The notes beneath the pieces were generated by a model, which was not told the DNA's origin, made no database searches, and saw nothing but the letters and a program-made list of their open reading frames with translations. From contig NW_019211454.1 of NCBI RefSeq assembly GCF_002443255.2, positions 36,739,877-36,803,876 on the forward strand: DNA of 64,000 nucleotides. Reading direction: 5' to 3'. Of this stretch, positions 55,501 through 64,000 are shown in pieces (positions within the stretch are counted from its first letter, which is position 1; each line of letters begins with the position of its first letter). Both the position numbers and the translations under genes were made by a program. Source of the stretch: Varroa destructor (taxonomy: Eukaryota; Arthropoda; Arachnida; Mesostigmata; Varroidae).

Positions 55501-56912
55501 AAATCATCTATATATACACCATCCACAGCATTTGCTCTGATAGTGTTTAAGGGGTTAGCAAATAGTGACGAGACCAAGGTGGCTACAAGGATATTTCGGT
55601 AACGTTATGTACGCATCCACCAGTCGAACCACATAGAAAAGCCACCTGAGAGTTTTAGGTGGCAGCCTCATTACCAACACTCGGTGGTAACTTGGCCTAT
55701 GTTCATGTGATTTTTGTAGCTTTAATTGACTAAGTGAGCGAATCCGGCTCGATCGGAACAGATAATCATCCGTCCGCAACAGTCATCCACTAGTTTTCGT
55801 TGGAGTTCCTATATCCAGCTTGCATTTTGCCTCTGATGACTTTTATGGCCATTTTATTTATTAGCGTCTTTTATAATCCACACACGTGGGGTCCTGATAA
55901 CACGGCCGTTTTTCTGCTGCCGAAGAGAAATGAAACAGCAAAAAACTTGCTATTGACTAATCGAGGGCCAATGCACAGCGTACACTATTGCTGGCTGTCG
56001 CCGTCGCCGCTGCTGGATTTATAGCTTGCTAACTCACTTCGCTGAGCACTATCTCATCAAAGCTATTCGAGAGCGAGCGCGAGCAATAACAAGCATGGCG
56101 GCACGAATGCTCACGAACAACACTGCGAAATGAGAAAAAGGACGCAAAGACGACCGCAACTCGTTAAAGCGACAGTGGAACTTGTCCACCAAATTACCTT
56201 TCGTGGCTCCGTCCTGTCAACCTTGCCACACACCCAGCTAACGGCGACCAAAAAAACAAAAAGGTGACAACCCATTTTCACGAGCATTATGGGCTGCGTT
56301 GTCTGGTCATTATTATTACTAGTAGTAGTTATTTTATTGGGTTAAGAACAGCTTTTGGCGGCGGTGCCGACGGCCGTGGTGCTGGCTGTAGCAGCGGCCG
56401 CTGAGCTTCCTACTGGTGCCGTATTGTCTCAGACGTGTTAGTATACAGGTAGATGGCTGGTATCAGACGAAGAAATAAAAGCTATTCTATCTTTTATGTT
56501 TCTCCTTCATTGTAACAGTTCGACTCAGGTTCATGATTAGCAATCAGGCGGAGATGAGCATACGCAGAGATTAGCGTGCACAGTATCTCGTTGTGGACTT
56601 TTTTCCTGAACGATCACCGCAACTGAGCCCTTAGCCAGGTAGAAACGTATATCTATTGTATTCGCAAATGAACTGGGTAATTCTATCATAGATACATTCC
56701 CTAACGGTTCTATAGTTCGAACGTTGATAGAAACGAACCGGTGCAAGCGACTCATAGGTTACGTTGTTATCTACCCTCTATTAGCGATATTAATGATGCC
56801 AGACAGGCATTTTTATTACCTTATTATATACCAGCATGGCATAAGAACCTAGCTACTGAAGTAGCATTTTCTCGAGCTACCGAACCCCTTCAAATGAAGC
56901 TTCATTGTTAAA

Positions 56913-56930
56913 TATTATTATTATTATTAT
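56913..56930. repeat. (ATT)n microsatellite
   Basis: About six tandem ATT/TTA units within AT-rich DNA. Confidence 0.82.
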
Positions 56931-59075
56931 GATATAAATATGTTAAGTCGTATTTCATGTCAGTTCCTTCAGAAAGAGATGCGATTAAATCGCTGTCAGG
57001 TGAAATTACGTGACGAAATACGTTGGTAACCATTTGGTTCTATTATTAGCGCTGCATCACTCAGCTGTATCCTGGTCGAAATCCGCTATAGGCGTATATT
57101 TGCGCCTGATTGGTTTATTGTGGATGTTCTACGTGCACTTTGATAAGTCTCTGAGCAGTGCGCGCGGGTGATACCCGTCTGAATAGAGATCTGCACGGTC
57201 TAAGTGGGTACACGAGATCCTAAAAACTCGTTTCGTATAATCGGTATTAAACACGCGAAGTAGGCGTACAGCATGGCCTCCCAGTAGTGCTCGAGTAGAT
57301 GCTGAAACCATTAAGTCGTACAGAGTACCTCTATTTTCCGTGAACGATACCGGTGCCGTCCAAAGATTACCACGTATTAGGTAAACGCCAAGGCAATTGA
57401 CCCAGGGGAGGCATGAGGTCGAAAATCATTAGGAAACTTTGATGAGATCTATTTAGTTGAGGAAAAATGAACTATATTCGTGTACGTTTAAAATTACACA
57501 ATAAAGGGTCGCTGATGAGACCAGCAAACTCAATGGCTTTGTCTGCTTTGAACAGATGATCAACGTTCTAGAAGTTCCTCACCGTTACCCATGAAAATAG
57601 ATGCAGATTTGTCCAGATCTATTTTCAAAAAACCGAACGCTGTAGCAGACTGACGTGTTGTAACTTAACGATAAATAATAGAGTTTCCTGTCAAACAAGA
57701 TATTCTTGAGACGCGCATAAGGTACGACCAATTTTCGCAAGGTAACTTAAATCTATTAGAAGCGATGTTTTTTTTTTTGATGTAACCGATTATCATAGTG
57801 GCATCTTTTCATTGACGAGTAACTGCTAATTAGTACATCAGAAGCCGCTAACAACAGACATGTAAAAAACAGCTGACAAAAAAGACAGCGATAGGTGCAA
57901 TACCATTGGTATGATCGGGTTGCAGAAAATTAAAGTGGAATTATCAATTCGAATTATGACGATTCGGTTCCAAACGTAACTTTCATATGTAGATGTACTT
58001 AAGTGATGACAGTATTACTGGTTCCCGTTTTTACCCCAAACCACTCAAAAGAATCATAGCAATCGGCAATCTAAAAATAGTATCTGCATGGTTGAACACT
58101 AGCACGATTAAGCACTAATTCTGTTAAGTTCTCCAAAGCTCATCTGCCAATTTTTGGGAAAGACGTACTTATTAGGGACGAAACCCACAGGAAAGAAAAA
58201 AATTCTTATTAATTTCGGCAATTTCTGCTTTATTACTTCCTGTGTGCTTCTTGTATGACCCAAGAGTAATGATGTATTTCACTACGCAGATGTATTGATT
58301 TTAGTCAAAGAGAAGCCTTATATATCTATGACAAGCTATACGGAACGTTATTACGGCGTATTGAAATGTTTAGATTATAGCGTTTTGTATTATCATAAGC
58401 AGATGCAGAGCTATAAACCAATGCTCAGCACAAAAAGTGCAACGTCATACAGTAATCGCTGGAAACACAGCTTAACCATGCCATGTATATGCGTTTCGCG
58501 ACAGTTCAGGAAGGAAAGAGATATATTCAATTTATGCGGCCTGTTTATCAAGTCTGGTCTCACAATATCGGTATCCGGTCGCTAGGTCACTTTTACTGGC
58601 ACAGCTTTTCTATGTGGCTTCTGGCACTAAATACTACTAGTCGTCTGACCAATAACAAATTATTGTAAAAACAATACAACTGTGAGGAACAATCCCCTGA
58701 GAGCAACGAGGGGGTGCAAATAGTTTACCGACTGGCTTGTTTAGTTGCCGGGAAGAAGGGTTGTCCACTTTTTTGCCTCTCCACCAGCATTTTCCTGCTG
58801 GCATTTGCGGTCGTCGCAAGATACCAGCCGCTAACTGCGATTACGTCGCGACCACGCTACGACAACGGAAGAGTCGGTCTCAGTCAATCAGCCAGCTGCA
58901 CAGGCCAAACGCGAGTTCGGCCTGTTCGGTCTCGAGTTGTGGAAGAGTAAAGGGGATGAAGAGCCTTTCTGAAGCAGACAATTCTGGTTGTGGGATAGAG
59001 AGCATAGCAGAAGAAGGGACTAAACAACAATGAATCGAAGCGAATCAAGTCCTAATTCTGGCCTGCACAGTAGCT

Positions 59076-59114
59076 CCGACTAAAAGCGTTGAGGACCGAC
59101 TAAAAGGGTGAGGA
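59076..59114. repeat. Tandem duplication of a 20-base unit
   Basis: CCGACTAAAAGCGTTGAGGA (59076-59095) is followed at once by a 19-base copy that differs by one deletion and one substitution. The near-identity suggests a fairly recent slippage or duplication event. Confidence 0.85.
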
Positions 59115-59598
59115 GGTTAAAAACACGCTAGAGACCCATATGACACGCGTCTGTTGTTACGTCAAACACAAGTCAAACAGAAACATTTTTCCCTTTTGTC
59201 TACTCGTACATTTCATGCGGCGTTCTCCGTCAGTAATCAATGGACAGAAAAACGAAATTAGACGGTAGATTTAACTCAAGCAGTCAGAGTGCCATCGCTT
59301 AAGGGCAGTTTTTGCTTTAAGGTTCGGCTAAATGTACAACGTAGAAAGGAAGCATTCTAAAATCAGATGACGTCTAAATGCGCGCGCACGAAGGAGTCTA
59401 AAGAAACAAGCTTGTTTCATTCTTGATCGGGGGTTTCTCTGCCTTCCTAGCCTACGACCCCTTTGCCTCTCTTGCTGTGACAGAACAGTATAGTGAGCGC
59501 ATGGCAGCAACGGCGACCGCAGGTGCAGCCTCTTATTTCAGCTGTTACGACCTTCGTTAAGAGACAGCAGAGGGACGCTTATCCCAGGCCACGTGAGA

Positions 59599-59850
59599 CT
59601 AACTGTATTCGTCGAAGGCTAACGTAGCGAACGCGACGACTACAAGCGATTTCGCGACATCCTCTTTCCAGCCTCTTGAACTGTGTACTGCAGTGAGCAG
59701 GCCGAGCCAGAGGAGAGCGTCAACGAGGAATGTCGCCGATACAGCCGAAATCAGATTTGGTCCTAATGACTGAACGCTGACATTTGTTAGTCGGGCTAGC
59801 AAGGGCATAGCTAGAGTAAAATTCATCAAGGCTTTGCTAACATCTAACAA
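59599..59850 (-). pseudogene. Open frame with two membrane segments, possible chemoreceptor fragment
   Basis: An 83-codon minus-strand frame follows ATTCTTGTTAG, a possible acceptor. It reads LMNFTLAMPLLARLTNVSVQ, then ATFLVDALLWLGLLTAVHSS, then RGWKEDVAKSLVVVAFATLA before a stop. A long hydrophobic helix followed by a charged, amphipathic segment is what one expects around the sixth membrane segment and third inner loop of a gustatory receptor, but no diagnostic motif is present. It may equally be chance; no partner exon was found downstream. Confidence 0.22.
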
Positions 59851-61739
59851 GAATTAGTCCTAAACAGAAACCATTTCCAGACTATTTTCAAGCTCTGATC
59901 GTCTTACTTGCCCAAATAGAGCAAGTGTTTGTTCTCGCTGAAGCATTCAGCTCTCAGTTTTACTTCGTTAATTTATTATCCGCTATGTGCATAGAGAATA
60001 TTTATTACGTAAGAAACATTTCTACAGAAGAGCAGGCCACATAATTTGACGTTGGCTTTTCTGATACCTCATTGAAGTGGCGTAATCTCGTATATAAATA
60101 GATATCGTGTTATTACCATATTAGTTTCCGACTTGCCTATTTCTCGAGTACGTCAAGCCATCATTGGGTCCATTCTTCCTTGGATGCATTTTGCTGTATT
60201 TTTACGTTTCGATGCGTTCGGCAAGAAAAGACAGAGGAACCCAGTTATTTGCACTGTATGCTGGTCTCGTTACAAAAATCATTCTTGCTTCGTGCGAGTC
60301 GTGCATTTTCGTACTCTTGACACCGATGTAATCACGGGATTCAGTCCCATTTCCTTTCGAGGTCTCTTTGCGTCGCGTCTGCAATTATCTACGTACAGCT
60401 TTTGTGTACCGTAATTTCAGGCAGAAACGGCAACGAACGCCAGTCGGCCCTCGCCTAGTTCGTTGTCACCAAATCCCACGAAGAGTAGCGCCTCCATTTA
60501 TCACGCGCTACGAGACACCCCGAGAGCTCAGGTCAGCTCGAATGGAAACAAAGCTTGGAACGCATACACTAAGATAAAAAAAAAGATTTAAATCTCTCCG
60601 TATATGCGCAGGCCACAAGTTTTGGACTGGCATTGGAGCTCGTGGCAAACGGGCTGGAACGATACGAACTAGTTATCTGTGACAATACGTTTCAGGACTG
60701 TGGTACTGCAATGCAGAAAGTACGATTACATCTTGGTCATCGCAAATATTGTTATGGCTTAGCAACACCTTTGGTGTGTGTTTGACAGCATACACGGTAC
60801 CTGGTGAAGCTGCTACTGCGGCATTCATTGGTCGCTATTTTCCGAACCCTTACTTTTTCGTCCTCTGTTTTCTTACATCGGATGACATGTCCCAGTGATG
60901 GCGTCGGCGAGAGACCGAAAATTGAGTCTTCTGTTTGTCTGCAAGCTGACTAGCGCACAAGCTGAGACGAGGCAGGTTCTGCCTGGAGCAGCAAAGGCCA
61001 AAGCGGCCAGAATTGATCTGGCTGGCAGGTACAGTCGCAGTCTATAGCAGCATTTGTAGGGTCCGCTTGCGGCAGCAACGAACAAGAGCTACTTAATGGA
61101 ATTAATCTGATGTTGCAAACAAGCCTCTGTAGCCAGGCCCTTTCGTTCCACTGCCAACCGACGTTATACATTGATCGGCAAGTGCACTCGCAACTCGCTT
61201 GTTCGATCTCGCCCGCTTGCCAACGGCTCATCGCTTAGCAACAAACACCATTGAGATCGCTGATGTTGACCCTCTTATGGTAACAAGAGCCTTCGGCGTA
61301 CAGCCACATAGCAAATCTCGCCGATCATAAGTAATATACCTACCGAAGCAGGTAACCATTAGGGTAATCGCGACTGCCATTGGCGCTGATGCTGCAGTTC
61401 CTCTTCTCTTCTTATTTTCTCGTTGCTTTTTATGTTTGTTGTTTTGTCGAAATACACGACGATCGTACTATCGTATATTGTAAAGCTAGGTTACAGCCTT
61501 AGCAGGAGAACGGTAATATATGTCGGACCAAAAACCCTGAGATTATTCCAGCGAAGATCATGCAAGGTCACGTTAATACACAACCTGGTTAACAACAACA
61601 TGAGGCTAAGACATAAGCAAAGCAGTAATTGCTTTAATGTGTTTTGTAGTCACTGATAATTATATTACACTTTATATAGTAAAATAGCGAATATTTACTT
61701 AGAATCTAAGCAAAGCATTAGAGAAATTTCTAGGATAAT

Positions 61740-61793
61740 TAAGTAATGCAGTACTACTACTTCGCTAGCTAAGTAGTAGTACTGCATTACTTA
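61740..61793. repeat. Perfect 23-bp foldback with an 8-base loop
   Basis: The arm at 61740-61762 (containing GCAGTACTACTACTT) is the exact complement of 61771-61793. The loop is CGCTAGCT. The arms are mixed sequence, not simple repeat, so chance is unlikely. Such a unit may be a small miniature foldback element, a recent palindromic duplication, or a structured RNA stem. A further 6-bp stem (CTACTG/CAGTAG) lies about 50 bases downstream. Confidence 0.95.
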
Positions 61794-62589
61794 TTATTAC
61801 TTAGTTTTAGCAACGTATAAATTAATAGGAGACTAGCTACTGGCTCAGTAGCAAGTCAATAATCAAGCCAGACAGCTCTATGCCTATAGCAGCGTTTTTC
61901 TTTAAGCAATAAGCAACGCGTTCCTTCAATCCATTACCAATATCTTGCCACTATGGAAGCAACACTTAGAGACCATATTTCACCGGGACAGCGTCCAAGC
62001 GGTTATTTATACCGCGCTCTGCGATGTTTTTTTGGCAAAATTTCGCAAAGCATTTCGGCTTTTAACGAACAGTGCTCTTCCGGCTGGCTGATTTTCTCTT
62101 ATTCTCTTGCAGTGAATGGAATAATTTTCTTTTTCTTTTTCTTATTTTCTTTCTGTCGAGTCCATGTATTTCTCTGTGGGCTGCGAATTGCTTAACAATA
62201 ACCAACAATATGTAAGACATATATGAATGGTAGGACGTTTCGGTTGGGGTCGGAAAAGGCTTGCTTACTGATATATGCAGTAGGCTGAGACCATACTGCT
62301 CAATGAATTTTTCGATATTCTACAATTTGTTGGTCTAAATTCAGTTACGTCGCATAGTTACTCAAAATGGCAAGCGGGCGCAGGGATCATTCTGTGGTTT
62401 GCAGCCTACGAAGCAGAGTTGTCAGTGGCGCTGGCAATTTAATTTAGAATGGAATCGGCCCTCACGCCTTTATGGCTAGGGAAACCTGCGGAAGTGTTTT
62501 TGTGAGCATAAATAGCTAACATTGCTCGGGTAGCGTATCTGATTGCTTTGCCTTTTCTATATGTTTTCTACTACGCACTATCCTAGGCT
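61794..62589. other. No gene recognised
   Basis: An open frame at 61953-62195 (plus) encodes an ATG-initiated 80-residue peptide with a Phe-rich hydrophobic stretch from a TTTTTCTTTTTC tract. It has no recognisable domain. Confidence 0.5.
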
Positions 62590-63273
62590 GTTGTTTACGC
62601 CATTGAATAAGGCGCCGGGTAAAGCAACGCTGAAGCGGGACAATCCGTGGCCGGGCGCCAATGCCAGCGAGAGTCGCGACAGTTGCTGATGATAGATCGA
62701 TAAAGCTTGTCGAACCTCTTCTTGTTTCGTGTCGTAAGCTGGCGCGAGGTTGCGGAAACTATCCTCGGCCCGCTAACCCATTAGCTTGGCCAGTTCCTCA
62801 TGGTAGAACCGAGGGATATGGTTGATATCCTGCGGTAGATCGACACCATCCTTTTCCTTGTCATCCTGTTTCTTCTTGCTGAAATTCTGAAGGCTCCTCC
62901 TTCATCGGTGTCATAGGCGTGATCATTGCCTGCTGGGCCTCGGAAAAGATCTGAACGATTCGGTCCCCAGCAAGGTCTTCATGACGGAAAGCATCGACCG
63001 GAGTGGACGGCGTATCCTTCAGGCCCGTGCGTAACGCGAGGATCATGACACAGTTCGCACACATTTTTCTGTATGAGTCGTGGCCTTTTTCGGTCAGCTT
63101 ATCCCACGGTTTTGGTTTCGAGAGAAGTTCACTCGCGGTGCCCTGAGACACAGCCAGAACATACTTGGCAAAAAGCCTCTGCCTAATATTATGCACGCTC
63201 AGTAGCTTTGACAGCACGCTTTGACGCATCTAGCAATGTTGTCTGTATTTAGCGCTTCGGACTGTTCCTCGCC
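62590..63273 (-). pseudogene. CUT-domain transcription factor copy, broken (Cut/Cux-like)
   Basis: Read on the minus strand, the DNA encodes EEQSEALNTDNIARCVK, then, after a shift of frame near 63205-63220, LLSVHNIRQRLFAKYVLAVS and QGTASELLSKPKPWDKL. That is the DNA-binding CUT domain, with its SQGT.S.LLS.PKPW signature. A linker rich in Thr, Pro and Glu follows to about 62880, where a second frame change leads to KKQDDKEKDGVDLPQD, then IPRFYHEELAKLMG, a TAG stop (62775-62773), and conserved-looking RAEDSFRNLAPAYDTKQEEV and RQALSIYHQQLSRLS. A TGA lies in frame just upstream of the first block. Intact relatives are nuclear transcription factors with CUT repeats plus a homeodomain; no homeodomain is present here. 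The GTCAAAGC direct repeat at the first shift suggests a small duplication. Two frameshifts and two stops make function as a full protein unlikely. Confidence 0.85.
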
Positions 63274-64000
63274 GAAACGTCAGCCGGAGCCTGTCATCGT
63301 GTGACTTCGGTGGGGCAGACGGACTTGACTGTTCACACGGAAGAGCCGGCTCTGAGCCTTCCCGTCTGAGCATTCAAGAGAACGTCAAGAAGATCTCCTC
63401 CCCCGACACAAACGCCTCAACGTTTTGTTGCCGACTTCCGCTGCGCCCTTTAATAAACACACATACACAAACATTAAATCTTTGTGTTATACACAATCTC
63501 TATGTTATACACTGTATGTTATTGAACGGTACGCCAGCGTTTGATTGGTACTAATTGAGATAGGTGTAGCTAGATTTTTGGATACACACAATCAACAGCA
63601 TTTCCATATATTTCACAACAATCTATTAAGTATAGAAATACGATAATTAATGTAAACACAATAATGATTCTACGCATTTAATATCTTTCAAGTACTTTTC
63701 GTTAAAATATTAAATATATTTTTGATGCAATATATTAACAGCAATTATTTTTTCCTCTGTAGAAATGAAACGTTCACTAGAATAATACTCGCATATACAA
63801 AATGTATGGGAGATAGGATAACGCCTAACGTTCTATAGCTACTGTCGTCATCTTGACTTTGTCGTTTATAAGCTTACCATTTTTTTCGGCTTTATCGTGT
63901 GTTTATTTGTTTATTGCTTAGGTCTGATTCGAACCTTCTTATTTTGATATTTTAGTCGTGATATATATAAGTGTTTCACGATTGTATTTGGCAAAATGAA
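63274..64000. other. Flank upstream of the CUT-domain copy
   Basis: No further CUT or homeodomain coding sequence was recognised in this upstream direction of the minus-strand copy. The DNA becomes very AT-rich from about 63450 to the end, with several AATAAA-like and ATATAT motifs but no gene. Confidence 0.5.

Larger units (their letters stand above)
43260..61739. other. Long stretch with repeats and no convincing gene
   Basis: Apart from the separately listed repeats and the weak 59599-59850 frame, I see no gene. Open frames such as 48605-48994 (129 codons, plus), 50418-50657 (plus) and 51562-51882 (minus) were read and show no family motif. No RNA gene was recognised. Confidence 0.45.

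Noticed and set aside
55635..55665. 7-bp hairpin GCCACCT / AGGTGGC
   Set aside because: Stem too short to be notable in 64 kb.

Overview
The window reads as animal nuclear DNA. The one convincing gene is split by GT-AG introns, simple-sequence repeats are scattered throughout, long stretches hold no gene, and there is one 100-base run of N flanked by TA repeat. The two recognisable gene families (a CRAL-TRIO lipid-transfer protein and a CUT-class transcription factor) are animal families. An arthropod, possibly a mite or other chelicerate, is my best guess, but the sequence shown does not prove it. Nothing bacterial or plasmid-like was seen: no operons, CRISPR array, insertion sequence or phage gene.

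Layout. Bases 2980-4629 (minus strand) hold a near-complete CRAL-TRIO / alpha-tocopherol-transfer-protein-like gene. Three exons fit together with matching splice phases and give about 265-273 residues, close to the family's usual length. Bases 62590-63273 (minus strand) hold a broken CUT-domain gene copy with two frameshifts and two in-frame stops. Everything between is mostly non-coding. It contains the assembly gap (15193-15292), about ten microsatellites, a G14 tract and a C17 tract, a degenerate tRNA-like segment near 36303, and several inverted repeats. The most striking inverted repeat is a perfect 23-bp foldback at 61740-61793.

Three minus-strand stretches (about 17485-18224, 42947-43259 and 59599-59850) encode broken, membrane-rich peptides whose pattern resembles arthropod gustatory-receptor-type chemoreceptors. 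These calls are weak and marked as such. The first is the best, because two of its pieces can be joined by a phase-compatible 83-base intron.

The recognised loci show no sign of working together: one lipid-carrier gene, one dead transcription-factor copy and possible chemoreceptor relics in a gene-poor region. I found no support for a new multi-gene system. The observations most worth following up are the decayed CUT copy, the 23-bp foldback, the inverted repeat joined to a TA array, and the possible chemoreceptor relics.
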